This document shows positions 28,130 through 37,775 of a DNA stretch of 64,000 nucleotides, one piece after another. Below the pieces are notes generated by a model. That model was not told the origin of the DNA. It worked only from the letters and a program-made list of their open reading frames with translations, and searched no databases. The DNA is taken from positions 1 to 64,000 of the forward strand of contig JAKAVV010000011.1 in NCBI GenBank assembly GCA_021817145.1, given 5' to 3'. Position numbers and translations under genes: made by a program. Source of the stretch: a bacterium (GTDB taxonomy: Bacteria > Vulcanimicrobiota > JABDET01). Position 1 is the stretch's first letter, and each line of letters opens with the position of its first letter.

Positions 28130-28158
28130 TTGCATTTTCTTTAAAAATCGTGTAAAAT
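28130..28158 (+). promoter_or_regulatory. Sigma-70-type promoter for the small gene at 28193
   Basis: TTGCAT (28130-28135), a 17-base spacer, then TAAAAT (28153-28158). A ribosome-binding site AAGGAGG lies at 28178-28184, eight bases before GTG 28193. The arrangement argues that the tiny gene is really expressed. Confidence 0.65.
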
Positions 28159-28192
28159 AAAGAAAGAGTTTGCAAACAAGGAGGGGATAAAA

Positions 28193-28336
28193 GTGTGTGT
28201 GAGCGGCTGGTTCAAGAAGAAGCCTCAGGATGAAAAAAAAGAGGTTTCAGAAAAATGCTGTGGAGAAACTTCAAATCAAGAAGAGAAAACGAAATCAGGA
28301 AAAGACTCGACAAAAGAAAAAATATCTGCAGGCTGA
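28193..28336 (+). CDS. Small 47-residue protein with CCGE motif
   Basis: A GTG start with a strong AAGGAGG eight bases upstream and a good promoter. Sequence: MCVSGWFKKKPQDEKKEVSE then KCCGETSNQEEKTKSGKDST and a short tail KEKISAG. Two adjacent cysteines in a very charged, probably unfolded chain suggest a metal or thiol role, but no family is recognised. The stop is five bases before the stop of the convergent PIN/TRAM gene. The match of promoter, RBS and codon frame is what supports it. Confidence 0.6.
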   Translation: MCVSGWFKKKPQDEKKEVSEKCCGETSNQEEKTKSGKDSTKEKISAG

Positions 28337-28341
28337 CAGCT

Positions 28342-29409
28342 TCAGCCATAAGACTTTGGTTTTGCGAAGATCATTTTACCCGCAGAAGTTTGAAGAATAC
28401 TCGAAACTTCCACTTCGATTGAGTCGCCAACATGTTTTTTCCCGTTTTCAATCACAATCATGGTTCCATCATCCAGATAACCTACTCCTTGCCCATGCTC
28501 TTTCCCCTCTCGAATAACCTGGACTTTGATCTCTTCTCCAGGCAGAACAACAGGTTTTAAAGCGCGCGTCAGATCATTAATGTTTAAGATCTGAACTCCT
28601 TGGAATTGAGCGACTTTATTCAAATTATAATCATTGGTAACAATGGCTCCATTAATTTCTTTTGCCAGACGTACCAATTTTGCATCCACATCTCCATCAG
28701 GAAAATCTTTTTCCAAAATTTGAATAGAATACAGCTTTGACTGCCTCATTCGATTTAAAATATCCAATCCTCTCCTCCCGCGGTTTCTCTTTAAAGGATC
28801 GGAAGAATCCGCGATCTTTTGGATCTCTTCCAAAACGAATTTAGGAACCAATATTCCCCCTTCTGTAAATCCTGTTTCAATGACATCCGCTATTCTACCA
28901 TCAATAACAGCGCTCGAATCCAAAATTTTTGGAGCTGCCCCTTTTAGTTTGAACCCTTTTCCAAAAAAAGGGAGATGAGTGGTCATTAAAACAACTAAAG
29001 TCGTGCAGAATAAAGTGGAAAAAATAATAAAAAAAGGCCTGATTAAATTCATTTCAGAAGAATGATGCAGAAAAGTCGAAAGGAAGGAATCCATGAGATA
29101 AATAATAAAAGAAGAAACGATTAATCCAAAAATCACCCCTCCTCCCAGAGCTAAAATTTCTGCCAGTGAGAGTTTTTCAACTCCTTTTGTCAAGTTTTCC
29201 ATGATGTTCAAAAACCAGGAAAAAAAGTAAGGAGAAATGAGAAAACCGACAATAATTCCAGCAGAAGTTAAGACAAAATCCTGAAGAATGGAAATGGTCT
29301 GGTTTTGAGTAATATAATCCAGATGATTGAGGAGATGGGAAAACAAATATCCGGTCAGTCCTCCTAAAAAAATAAAAAAAAGAGTAAACAAGAGTTTTAA
29401 AAATTGCAC
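28342..29409 (-). CDS. PIN/TRAM-domain membrane protein (YacL-like)
   Basis: 355 residues. Four membrane helices (about 5-130) precede a PIN nuclease-like domain (about 165-280) with [13 protein letters not shown] at its start and acidic residues in FVLEEIQ, DGDVDAK and [11 protein letters not shown]-terminal TRAM RNA-binding domain (about 288-350) includes [16 protein letters not shown]. This is the architecture of Bacillus YacL. Overlap with radA is 13 bases. In Bacillus the order clpC-radA-disA-yacL is conserved; disA is absent here. Confidence 0.92.
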   Translation of the reverse strand: MQFLKLLFTLFFIFLGGLTGYLFSHLLNHLDYITQNQTISILQDFVLTSAGIIVGFLISPYFFSWFLNIMENLTKGVEKLSLAEILALGGGVIFGLIVSSFIIYLMDSFLSTFLHHSSEMNLIRPFFIIFSTLFCTTLVVLMTTHLPFFGKGFKLKGAAPKILDSSAVIDGRIADVIETGFTEGGILVPKFVLEEIQKIADSSDPLKRNRGRRGLDILNRMRQSKLYSIQILEKDFPDGDVDAKLVRLAKEINGAIVTNDYNLNKVAQFQGVQILNINDLTRALKPVVLPGEEIKVQVIREGKEHGQGVGYLDDGTMIVIENGKKHVGDSIEVEVSSILQTSAGKMIFAKPKSYG

Positions 29410-30743
29410 AAAATTTCCTGCACTTTCTCTATTCCAACAAGAGCGATAGAGTCAGGTTTTGAATTAAATAAAGAAGAACAGTTTGTTTTTGGCAGAAAAG
29501 CCTTTTTAAACCCGATCCTTGCCGCTTCTTTGATCCGTTCATCAGCATAAGGAACAGCCCTGACTTCACCCCCCAGCCCAACCTCTCCAAACATGACCCA
29601 TTCTTGTGGAATCACCTGATCTTTTGCGCTTGAAACAACTGCTGCGGCAACAGCCAGATCAATGGCAGGTTCTTTTATTTTCATCCCACCCGCCACATTG
29701 AGATAAACATCTGACTGCCCTAAATTCAAGCCGCACCTTTTTTCAAGAACAGCAAGGATCATAGCCATTCGATTCAAATCAATTCCGGCCGCTGTTCTTT
29801 TCGGAATTCCATACCAGGACCGACTGACCAGAGCCTGAACTTCCATCAATAAAGCTCTTTGTCCTTCTAAAACAGGAACAACCACAGATCCAGAAGAGTC
29901 CGCTCTTGACTGTAAAAATAAGCCGGATGGATTTTGAACTTCCACAAGCCCGCAGCCAGTCATTTCAAAAATACCAGTTTCTTGAGTGCTGCCAAATCTG
30001 TTTTTAAAAGCTCTTAAAAGACGATAAGACTGATGGTTCTCCCCTTCAAAATACAAAACCACATCTACAATGTGCTCAAGAACTCTTGGACCGGCAATAC
30101 TTCCCTCTTTTGTAATATGTCCAACCAGCACAATCGTGGTTCCGGACTGTTTGCAAAACCGCTGCAGTTCCCCTGCGCATTCTCGAACCTGTGTCACACT
30201 TCCAGGAGCCTGATTATAATCGCTTTTATACAAGGTTTGGATTGAATCAATCACAGCAGCGGCCGGTTTAATCTTTTTTAAATGCGACAAAATAATATCC
30301 AGGGAGATCTCATGAGCAATAAGCAGGTTAGGACTTTTTAAACCCAACCTCTCACCTCTCAATTTTGTCTGGCGTTCTGATTCTTCTCCACTGACATAAA
30401 GCACTTTTTTCTCTCGAGCAGCTGCATGAGAAGCTTGCAGCAGCAAAGTGGATTTTCCAACTCCTGGAGCCCCTCCAACAAGGATCAGAGCTCCTTGCAC
30501 AAATCCTCCTCCAAGAACTCGATCCAGCTCTTTAAAAGTTGGAATACGATCCTCAACCGTTAAAACTTGATCCAAAAGGACAGGTTCAGAAGGGGATGTT
30601 TCAGAAAGAACATGAAGAGAGTGTCCAGAAGCTTCTTCTTCCACAAAACTATTCCAGGAGTCGCAGTCAGGACATTTTCCCTGCCATTTCGGGTTTTGAT
30701 TTCCGCAGTTTTGACAGATAAAAACTGTTTTTAAAGAGGACAT
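29397..30743 (-). CDS. radA: DNA repair protein RadA
   Basis: 448 residues. It has an N-terminal C4 zinc finger (Cys10, 13, 24, 27), Walker [10 protein letters not shown] at 91-99, the RadA-specific KNRFG motif at 248-252 and a C-terminal Lon-like domain. RadA is a RecA-like ATPase acting in branch migration and recombination repair. The gene lies between an unknown 139-residue gene (four bases away) and the PIN/TRAM gene, and is transcribed with clpC. Confidence 0.97.
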   Translation of the reverse strand: MSSLKTVFICQNCGNQNPKWQGKCPDCDSWNSFVEEEASGHSLHVLSETSPSEPVLLDQVLTVEDRIPTFKELDRVLGGGFVQGALILVGGAPGVGKSTLLLQASHAAAREKKVLYVSGEESERQTKLRGERLGLKSPNLLIAHEISLDIILSHLKKIKPAAAVIDSIQTLYKSDYNQAPGSVTQVRECAGELQRFCKQSGTTIVLVGHITKEGSIAGPRVLEHIVDVVLYFEGENHQSYRLLRAFKNRFGSTQETGIFEMTGCGLVEVQNPSGLFLQSRADSSGSVVVPVLEGQRALLMEVQALVSRSWYGIPKRTAAGIDLNRMAMILAVLEKRCGLNLGQSDVYLNVAGGMKIKEPAIDLAVAAAVVSSAKDQVIPQEWVMFGEVGLGGEVRAVPYADERIKEAARIGFKKAFLPKTNCSSLFNSKPDSIALVGIEKVQEILCNF

Positions 30744-30746
30744 TCG

Positions 30747-31166
30747 CTAAAAATACTGTACTCGAATAATCCCATTTTTATCCTGTGAAATGAACTGCGA
30801 TTTATCCCCCGCAAAAGTCGTTAAAGTAATCATCCCATTGTTTACAAAAGTAACGGTTTGTCCATATCCTCCAGGGCGAGGAGTCCCACTGTTAAAATTA
30901 TCAATGCATTTATCTCCATACTCTTGATGGAAATGATAAAATTTCTTTTCAAGCAGTTTTTTTTCGCAATTTTCTCCACGCAAGTCTTTTACGCTGAGAA
31001 CAACCTGGTCCTTTGGCATCCCATGCTCAACCAGAGATTTTACCAAAGATGAATCTACGCTTGGGCGACCTGTTGGTTTCCCGATCTTCACCAATCGAAG
31101 AGATCCGATACTGAACTTTCCTGTTATCATTGATCTCATTTTAATCCTTTTAAAACAAAATTTCAA
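30747..31166 (-). CDS. Hypothetical protein between clpC and radA
   Basis: Up to 139 residues, with internal methionines at residues 9, 11 and 13 as alternative starts. The middle is a GRPSVDSSLVKSLVEHGMPK segment. The C-terminal part is glycine- and threonine-rich and probably beta-structured (GYGQTVTFVNNGMITLTTFA). There is no signal peptide or membrane helix in the longer form. It sits 21 bases from clpC and 3 from radA, so it is probably cotranscribed with both. No function can be assigned. Confidence 0.6.
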   Translation of the reverse strand: MKFCFKRIKMRSMITGKFSIGSLRLVKIGKPTGRPSVDSSLVKSLVEHGMPKDQVVLSVKDLRGENCEKKLLEKKFYHFHQEYGDKCIDNFNSGTPRPGGYGQTVTFVNNGMITLTTFAGDKSQFISQDKNGIIRVQYF

Positions 31167-31187
31167 ACAATAACTGTTTCCAAATCT

Positions 31188-33668
31188 TTAAATTTTGTTC
31201 TGCTCCATTTCTGGACCAACAACAGCAGGGACCTCTTTTTTCTTAAAAGTAACCTTCTCCCCATCTGAATCCGCGATAACAGTCTCTCCGGGATTAAAGT
31301 TGCCTCGAATTAATTCTTCGGCAAGAGCGTCTTCTAAATGTTTCTGGATGGCTCTTCTTAAAGGGCGAGCCCCATAAACCGGATCATACCCTTCTTTTCC
31401 AAGATAATCTTTAGCCGCATCTGTAACTTCCAGTTTACGATCTTGAGCTTGAACCTCTCGATAAACCACTCCAAGCATTAAGTCCACAATTCGTTTAATC
31501 TGTTCTTTATTCAATGGATGGAATACGATCGTAGCATCCAGACGGTTCAAAAACTCTGGTTTAAAAGCTCGTTTTACTTCCTCCATAATTTTATTTCTCA
31601 TCCGCTCATATCGGGCATCTTCTGAACCTTCGTCTTTTGTCGCTCTGAATCCGATCTCTTTTCCAATATCCACATTGCTGGTTCCCAGATTGCTGGTCAT
31701 AATGATAATGCTATTTTTAAAATCAACAACTCTTCCCTGAGAATCTGTTAATCTGCCATCATCGAAAACTTGCAGAAGCAAATTAAAAACATCGGGGTGG
31801 GCTTTCTCGATTTCATCTAAAAGAACAACAGAATAAGGTTTTCTTCGAACCGCTTCTGTTAACTGCCCTCCTTCTTCATACCCGACATATCCAGGAGGAG
31901 CTCCAACCAATCTTGAAACAGCAAACTTTTCCATGTATTCAGACATGTCAATTCTGACCAAGCTGTCCTCATTATCAAACAAAAACTCGGCAAGTGTGCG
32001 AGCCAGTTCTGTTTTTCCAACTCCGCTTGGTCCAGCAAAAAGGAAAGTGGCGGTTGGACGCTTCGGATCTTTTAATCCCGCCCTTGCCCTCCGAATCGCT
32101 TTTGTGACATGAGAGATCGCTTCTTCCTGTCCGATCACCCGCTTATGCAAGGCTTCTTCCATATTTAAAAGTTTTAAAGTCTCTTCTTCTTTCATCTTGG
32201 TGACCGGTATCTTAGTCCAGCTGGCTATAATTTGAGCCACTTCCTCTTCTGTAACCGTTGTTTCTCGAGAAGAGCTGGTCCGTTTTTCTTTCCAAGATTT
32301 ATCCAGATCTTCTTTCCGTTTTTTTAACTTGTCCTCACGCTCTTTGAATTTTACCGCTTTTTCATACTCTTGAGTTTTAACAACAGCTTCTTTTTCTTTT
32401 TTTAATTCTCTTAGCTGCTGTTCAACTTCCCTTAGTTCAGGAGGAGGAAGAGTGGACTGCAAACGAACACGAGAAGAAGCTTCATCAATCACATCAATCG
32501 CTTTATCAGGCAGGTGGCGGTCTGAGATATAACGATCCGCCAGCCTGGCTGCAGCCACTAAAGCAGTATCCGTAATTTTTACTTTGTGATGGGCTTCATA
32601 CCGATCTCGAAGTCCTTTTAAAATTTCAATGGTTTGTTCAACAGTGGGCTCACTCACCATAATCGGCTGGAATCGTCTTTCTAGGGAAGAATCTTTTTCA
32701 ATGTATTTTCTGTACTCATCCAGCGAGGTTGCTCCAATACATTGAAGTTCTCCACGAGCAAGAGAAGGTTTCAACATATTGCTGGCATCAATGGCACCTT
32801 CTGCAGCTCCTGCCCCGACAATAGTATGCAGTTCATCCACAAAAAGGATAATTTCTCCTGCAGCAGCTCTAATCTCTTCCATGATTCGTTTCATTCTCTC
32901 TTCGAATTCCCCACGATATTTTGTCCCTGCCACCACTCCTGCCAAATCCAGAGCGATCACCCTCTTATCTCTTAAAAGCTCAGGAACTTCACCTTGAATA
33001 ATCCGCTGGGCAAGACCTTCTACAATCGATGTTTTTCCAACCCCTGGTTCCCCAATTAAAGCAGGATTGTTTTTTGTTCTTCGAGACAAAACTTGAATCA
33101 CTCTTTCAATCTCCTCCACTCTCCCGATTACAGGATCTAACTTGTTATCCCGAGCCAGTGTGGTTAAATCTCTCCCATACATATCCAGAGTCGGAGTTTT
33201 TGTTCTTTCTTTTGCTGGAGTCGGATTCGCGCTTTCAACCCCAAGAAGCTGAGTGATCTGAGCCCTGATTTTCTGGGGATCAATGCCAAGGTTAGCTAAA
33301 ACTCGAGCAGCAACCCCTTCCCCTTCTCTAACCAACCCTAAAAGCATATGTTCTGTCCCAATATAATTATGGGACAAAGCTCTCGCCTCTTCAAAAGCCA
33401 ACTCTATAACTCTTTTGGCTCGAGGAGTGAAAACCATTTCCTGAGTGCTGGGCTGGCTTCCTTTCCCTACGATAGCTTCTACTTCCCCTCTTACTTTTTC
33501 CAGTGAAACACTTAAATTCTCAAGAACTTTAGCTGCAACAGATTCCCCTTCTGAAATAATCCCAAGAAGCAGATGTTCTGTTCCGATATAATTATTTCCT
33601 AATCTTTGAGCCTCTTCTTGAGCTAAAACGATTGAACGCCTTGCTCTTTCAGTAAATGGTTCCCACAT
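31188..33668 (-). CDS. clpC: ATP-dependent Clp protease ATPase subunit ClpC
   Basis: 826 residues. It has two ClpN repeats (about 1-145), a first AAA+ module with [16 protein letters not shown], a UVR-like coiled coil in the middle ([16 protein letters not shown] to about 450), and a second AAA+ module with [12 protein letters not shown] and [11 protein letters not shown]. The UVR-type middle domain distinguishes ClpC from ClpB and ClpA and is where the adaptor or McsB binds in Firmicutes. AGGAGG precedes the ATG. mcsB lies 60 bases upstream on the same strand, so the pair is likely one operon. Confidence 0.97.
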   Translation of the reverse strand: MWEPFTERARRSIVLAQEEAQRLGNNYIGTEHLLLGIISEGESVAAKVLENLSVSLEKVRGEVEAIVGKGSQPSTQEMVFTPRAKRVIELAFEEARALSHNYIGTEHMLLGLVREGEGVAARVLANLGIDPQKIRAQITQLLGVESANPTPAKERTKTPTLDMYGRDLTTLARDNKLDPVIGRVEEIERVIQVLSRRTKNNPALIGEPGVGKTSIVEGLAQRIIQGEVPELLRDKRVIALDLAGVVAGTKYRGEFEERMKRIMEEIRAAAGEIILFVDELHTIVGAGAAEGAIDASNMLKPSLARGELQCIGATSLDEYRKYIEKDSSLERRFQPIMVSEPTVEQTIEILKGLRDRYEAHHKVKITDTALVAAARLADRYISDRHLPDKAIDVIDEASSRVRLQSTLPPPELREVEQQLRELKKEKEAVVKTQEYEKAVKFKEREDKLKKRKEDLDKSWKEKRTSSSRETTVTEEEVAQIIASWTKIPVTKMKEEETLKLLNMEEALHKRVIGQEEAISHVTKAIRRARAGLKDPKRPTATFLFAGPSGVGKTELARTLAEFLFDNEDSLVRIDMSEYMEKFAVSRLVGAPPGYVGYEEGGQLTEAVRRKPYSVVLLDEIEKAHPDVFNLLLQVFDDGRLTDSQGRVVDFKNSIIIMTSNLGTSNVDIGKEIGFRATKDEGSEDARYERMRNKIMEEVKRAFKPEFLNRLDATIVFHPLNKEQIKRIVDLMLGVVYREVQAQDRKLEVTDAAKDYLGKEGYDPVYGARPLRRAIQKHLEDALAEELIRGNFNPGETVIADSDGEKVTFKKKEVPAVVGPEMEQNKI

Positions 33669-33728
33669 AATTCAACCTCCTCATGCTCGTATAAGAAAAA
33701 CTTTCAACGAATTTTAAAAAATGCCTTC

Positions 33729-34760
33729 TTAAGAAAAATTAGCCAGAGAATTTCTTAAATAATCGGCTCTCATCTCATCTCTTTTTAAAGCATCCACTTC
33801 TTCTTTCAATTCTTTCTGAAGATTAGCGGACCGCGTCATCCTCATCAATTCATTTAAACTTTTTACAGGTATTTCAGGAAGAATTCCCATTTGAACCCCC
33901 ATCCTTGTTAGAGACAGGTGTTCCATTGCCTCAGCGGAATTGATCAATCTCGCGGATTTAAGAATAGAAAAACTTCTCCAGATCCGATCAATAATTAAAA
34001 CGGGCTGGTTCTTTTTCATCCGTTCTCGGGATTCCAGTTCCTGCTGGATGACTTGATTCGCAGTGGTTGACATTCGAGAAACAATCTCCTCTTCTGAAGG
34101 ACCCAGTGAAAAAGCATTGGAAATTTGAAAAAAATACCCCTGTGATTCTGTCCCTTCCCCATAAAAACCTCGAACAACAATCCCCATTTGATTCAAAGAT
34201 TGGATCAAGCCTGGCATAGCTTGAAGAAAAACCAGAGCCGGTAAATGCAGCAGCACAGAAGCTCTTAACCCTGTTCCCAGATTGGTAGGGAAGGCTGATA
34301 AATACCCCCAGGACTCATGAAAAGCGAAAGAAAGGTGATTTTCCAATAGATCATCCAGACGATTTAAAATACTCCACCCTTTTTCAAGATTTAAACCTGA
34401 GGTCAGACACTGAACCCTTAAGTGATCCTCCTCATTCACCATCATGCTTATGGTTGTGGGAAGATGAAGAAAGATCCCTTTTCCTTTACTCTCTTGAATG
34501 AAATTCGGGCTTACGAGGTGATTTTCCAGCAAAACTTGTTTTTCAAGAGCTGAAAAACTATCCAGTTCCATAAATTGTAAAATTTTCAGCGCCTCTTCAG
34601 TTTGAACAGCCTGCCGTGTTTTTTCCAGAATCTCTTTTCTTAAAGTTTCTGTCGCTCGATAAGGGAAAGGATAATCTTTCAAATTTCGCGCAATCCGAAT
34701 ACGGCTGGATAAAACCAGCAGAGAAGAAGGTCCATCTCCATTTAAAAAGCCAAATTCCAT
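33729..34760 (-). CDS. mcsB: Protein arginine kinase McsB
   Basis: 343 residues of the ATP:guanido phosphotransferase family. It is expected to phosphorylate arginines of damaged proteins to mark them for ClpCP. Visible motifs are SSRIRIARNLKDYPFP, VNEEDHLRVQCL, NLGTGLRAS and GFYGEGTESQGYFFQISN with the catalytic Glu. The motif before NLGTG reads FPTNLGTG (Phe157), where Bacillus-type McsB reads CPTNVGTG; the cysteine of the guanido kinases is thus replaced. There is no mcsA or ctsR near. Confidence 0.94.
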   Translation of the reverse strand: MEFGFLNGDGPSSLLVLSSRIRIARNLKDYPFPYRATETLRKEILEKTRQAVQTEEALKILQFMELDSFSALEKQVLLENHLVSPNFIQESKGKGIFLHLPTTISMMVNEEDHLRVQCLTSGLNLEKGWSILNRLDDLLENHLSFAFHESWGYLSAFPTNLGTGLRASVLLHLPALVFLQAMPGLIQSLNQMGIVVRGFYGEGTESQGYFFQISNAFSLGPSEEEIVSRMSTTANQVIQQELESRERMKKNQPVLIIDRIWRSFSILKSARLINSAEAMEHLSLTRMGVQMGILPEIPVKSLNELMRMTRSANLQKELKEEVDALKRDEMRADYLRNSLANFS

Positions 34761-34930
34761 TTCACAAAGGTTATTAGATGATAAAACAAAAGTCCCTTCT
34801 GCAAAAAGAACCCCATCTTCCCTTTTCTTGAACCCTCATGAGTCTTCAAAAGTTTTCGCAGTCCTAAAGAGTTTTCACACAAAATTTCATGAGAAGGAAG
34901 CCTTTTAAAAGAATCGAATGGAACCTTGAA

Positions 34931-36106
34931 ATGGAAGCTTTTATTGTATCTGCCTGCAGAACACCTGTTGGAAAGTTTGGCGGGGCTTTAAGCGGATTTT
35001 CTGCCACACAGTTAGGGGCTTTTGCGATTCAAGAGGCGGTTAAGAGATCAGGGGTAAATCCTTTAGAAATTGAGGAAGTCATCATGGGAAATGTGATTTC
35101 CGCAGGGCTTGGACAAGCTCCAGCCCGACAAGCTGCTTTAAAAGCAGGACTTCCCAATCATGTGAATGCCCTGACCATTAACAAAGTCTGTGGTTCAGGA
35201 TTAAAAGCAACTGCTCTTGCAGCTCAAGGCATTAAAGCAGGGGATTTAAATCTGGCTGTCGCTGGTGGAATGGAGTCAATGAGCAGCGCCCCTTATTTGC
35301 TGGATAAAGCTCGATGGGGGGCAAGACTTGGAAACGCAAAACTGATTGACAGTGTGATACAGGATGGGCTCTGGTGCTCTCTGGATAATATTCACATGGG
35401 AGAAACAGCGGAATATGTGGCGGAAAAGTATCATATTTCACGAGAGGAACAGGATGAATATGCTTTAAAAAGCCATCAAAAAGCTGTAAAAGCGGCAAAA
35501 GAAGGGAAATTTAAAGAGGAAATTCTTCGGATTGAAGTCATTGAAAAAGGGGGGGGAAAAGGGATCGAAAAAGATGAACCCCCTCGCGAAGATACCAGTT
35601 TAGAAGCCCTGGCAAAACTCAAACCCGCTTTTCGTGAGAATGGAACGGTTACCGCAGGAAACTCCCCTGGATTAAATGATGGAGCATCAGCTTTTGTTAT
35701 CGCCTCAGAAGAAAAAACGCGAAGTTTAAAGTTAAAACCTTTAGCCCGGATCTTAGGATACCAATCTTATGGAATAGAACCTAAATGGGTCATGATGGCT
35801 CCTGTTGAAACCGTTAAAATTCTGCTTAAAAAATTGAACATGAAGATTGATGATTTCGATCTAATTGAACTGAATGAAGCCTTTTCTGTTCAGGCACTAG
35901 CCGTGATTCGAGAATTGAACATGAATCCCGATAAAGTCAATGTCCATGGAGGGGCTGTTGCTCTAGGGCATCCGATTGGAGCAAGCGGCGCCCGAATTTT
36001 GACCACTCTTTTGTATGGACTGAAAACATACAACAAAAAACTGGGGCTTGCCACTTTATGCCTTGGCGGCGGAAATGCGGTCGCCATGGCTGTTGAAAAA
36101 CTCTAA
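34931..36106 (+). CDS. Acetyl-CoA C-acetyltransferase (thiolase)
   Basis: 391 residues from ATG 34931, where the standard thiolase N-terminus EAFIVSACRTPVGKFGGALS begins. The frame also opens at 34889, adding 14 unlikely residues. Active-site Cys lies in NKVCGSGLKA, His in HGGAVALGHPIGASGARIL, and the second Cys in ATLCLGGGNAVAM. It condenses or cleaves acetoacetyl-CoA. Its last 38 bases recur 1.66 kb downstream beyond hipBA, so the 3' end may not be the ancestral one. Confidence 0.95.
   Translation: MEAFIVSACRTPVGKFGGALSGFSATQLGAFAIQEAVKRSGVNPLEIEEVIMGNVISAGLGQAPARQAALKAGLPNHVNALTINKVCGSGLKATALAAQGIKAGDLNLAVAGGMESMSSAPYLLDKARWGARLGNAKLIDSVIQDGLWCSLDNIHMGETAEYVAEKYHISREEQDEYALKSHQKAVKAAKEGKFKEEILRIEVIEKGGGKGIEKDEPPREDTSLEALAKLKPAFRENGTVTAGNSPGLNDGASAFVIASEEKTRSLKLKPLARILGYQSYGIEPKWVMMAPVETVKILLKKLNMKIDDFDLIELNEAFSVQALAVIRELNMNPDKVNVHGGAVALGHPIGASGARILTTLLYGLKTYNKKLGLATLCLGGGNAVAMAVEKL
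36061..36098 (+). repeat. Direct repeat, copy 1: 3' end of the thiolase gene
   Basis: 38 bases encoding LGGGNAVAMA plus flanks at the end of the thiolase. The copy at 37724-37761 matches at 36 of 38 positions. The pair brackets the hipBA locus. Confidence 0.9.
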
Positions 36107-36129
36107 AAGTCCCCGATTGGTAACTTCTG

Positions 36130-36173
36130 TTGTCATTTCCCGCTTTCTATGCTATAATGTTACCGAACGGGAA
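36130..36173 (+). promoter_or_regulatory. Promoter and candidate operator of hipBA
   Basis: TTGTCA (36130-36135), a 17-base spacer and a perfect TATAAT (36153-36158). Inverted arms TTCCCG (36137-36142) and CGGGAA (36168-36173) flank the -10 element about three helical turns apart, a suitable place for the HTH antitoxin to repress its own operon. Confidence 0.7.
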
Positions 36174-36180
36174 TATAACA

Positions 36181-36405
36181 ATGAAACAAGTGCTTAAAGT
36201 CAAGGATATCGGAAAAATCATAAGGAAAGTGCGCAGGTCGCAAGGCTTGACTCAAGAACAGCTTGCTGCATTCTGCGGCTGCGGCCGTCGTTTTATCATT
36301 GAACTGGAAAACGGAAAGCCAGGATGTCATTTTGGCAAAATCATTCAAGTTCTGTCTGCCCTCGGTATTGAGCTGCATGCTGCGAATCGAAAAGGTGATA
36401 TCTGA
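36181..36405 (+). CDS. hipB: HipB-like antitoxin (XRE-type HTH)
   Basis: 74 residues from ATG 36181. The helix-turn-helix is clear: VRRSQGLTQEQLAAFCGCGR then FIIELENGKP. HipB represses its own operon and inhibits HipA. The stop TGA shares its A with the ATG of hipA (TGATG), so the genes are translationally coupled. GGGA lies about eight bases before the start. ATG 36130 upstream would place the promoter inside the gene, so the inner start is preferred. Confidence 0.85.
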   Translation: MKQVLKVKDIGKIIRKVRRSQGLTQEQLAAFCGCGRRFIIELENGKPGCHFGKIIQVLSALGIELHAANRKGDI

Positions 36406-37664
36406 TGTCCCGCGCGCTAGATGTTTGGTTCAATGAAAACAAAGCAGGGAGACTCATGCAGAATAACAGCGGGCAGCTGGAATTTACCTATTATCCTGAA
36501 TATCTAAATTCAAAACAGCCGTGGCCGCTGTCAGTTTCCCTGAAACTTCAAAAGGAAAGTTTTAAAGATCGCATCACCCGCCCATTTTTCTCTGGCTTTC
36601 TTCCTGATGATATGATGCGAAAAAGATTGGCGCAGAAGCTGAAAGTATCTGAAAAAAATCCGTTCGCTTTACTGGAGATTGTGGGTGGTGAATGCGCAGG
36701 AGCCGTCTCCCTGTACCCTGAAGGGAAGCAGCCTCATAGAGAAGATCCAGAAGACATTCAACTATTAGAAGAGCCCGATCTTGACGAAGTCATTAAGCTG
36801 CTCAGACGTCATCCCCTTCTCGCTGGAGAAAAAAATGTTAGACTTTCCCTGGCCGGAGCTCAAGATAAAGTCGGTGTTCGTCTGATTGAAAACAAAATCG
36901 CTCTTATGCGCGGCGGCGCTCCAACCACCCATATCTTAAAACCACTTATCACAGACAGAAATTCTATTACAGACAGTATCCACAACGAGTTTTTCTGCCT
37001 GCAGTTAGCGCAAGAAGTCGGCATCCCTGCTCCAAGAGCGGAAATAAGATTTGCTTCCAGGGAACCATTTCTACTGATTGAACGATATGATCGGATACTG
37101 GAAAATGAAAAAATTATTCGTCTGCATCAGGAAGACTTTTGTCAAGCGCTGTCAATCCCACCAGAAAATAAATATGAACGAGAAGGAGGGCCAGGAATAA
37201 AATCCTGTCTAGACGTTATCCAGGATTACAGCATACAGCCGATTCCAGACCAAATCAAATTCTTAAAAATTATAATTTTTAATTATCTTATTGGCAATAA
37301 TGATGCCCACGGGAAAAACTTTTCATTCCTTCATCAACAAGGGAAAGTCAGTTCAGCCCCTGTCTATGATTTATTAAGCACTGCGGTCTATCCTGATCTT
37401 GACCCAAAAATGGCAATGAAAATTGGAGGGAAATATAAACCGGAAGAGATTTACCTGCGCCACTGGCTGCGTCTTGTGTCAGATACAGCAGCCGCCCGCA
37501 AAACCCTGCGGAAAGAGTTGGAAGATATGCCAGAACTTACCCTTAAGCAAGCTGAACGCTTAAAAAACGAGTTGAAAACATCAGGGAGCAATTCCCCGAT
37601 TTTTGACGCGATTCTTACGATCATTAAAACAAGAGCAGAAAGAATATTATCCTTAAAAGAATAA
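36405..37664 (+). CDS. hipA: HipA-type toxin kinase
   Basis: 419 residues. Type II toxin-antitoxin kinase of the HipA family, related to the enzyme that phosphorylates glutamyl-tRNA synthetase in E. coli. The order of motifs matches: LSLAGAQDKVGVRL (ATP site start), HILKPL, LLIERYDR, the QALSIPPENKYEREGGPG loop, NYLIGNNDAHGKNFSFL (catalytic Asp) and YDLLSTAVYPD. All catalytic motifs appear intact. It is paired with hipB. The pair sits between two copies of the thiolase 3' end. Confidence 0.93.
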   Translation: MSRALDVWFNENKAGRLMQNNSGQLEFTYYPEYLNSKQPWPLSVSLKLQKESFKDRITRPFFSGFLPDDMMRKRLAQKLKVSEKNPFALLEIVGGECAGAVSLYPEGKQPHREDPEDIQLLEEPDLDEVIKLLRRHPLLAGEKNVRLSLAGAQDKVGVRLIENKIALMRGGAPTTHILKPLITDRNSITDSIHNEFFCLQLAQEVGIPAPRAEIRFASREPFLLIERYDRILENEKIIRLHQEDFCQALSIPPENKYEREGGPGIKSCLDVIQDYSIQPIPDQIKFLKIIIFNYLIGNNDAHGKNFSFLHQQGKVSSAPVYDLLSTAVYPDLDPKMAMKIGGKYKPEEIYLRHWLRLVSDTAAARKTLRKELEDMPELTLKQAERLKNELKTSGSNSPIFDAILTIIKTRAERILSLKE

Positions 37665-37723
37665 AGATCCCATCTGATCTCTGGCCGCTGACCTGGCTGC
37701 TGACCCGAACAAAATAATCTACA

Positions 37724-37761
37724 CCTTGGCGGCGGAAATGCGGTTGCCATGGCTGCTGAAA
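37724..37761 (+). repeat. Direct repeat, copy 2: orphan thiolase 3' end
   Basis: Repeat of 36061-36098 with two substitutions. Its frame reads LGGGNAVAMAAERA before a stop at about 37770, which is a good thiolase C-terminus in its own right and has no upstream gene. This looks like a displaced gene tail, about 60 bases beyond hipA. Confidence 0.85.
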
Positions 37762-37775
37762 GGGCTTAAAGCGGA

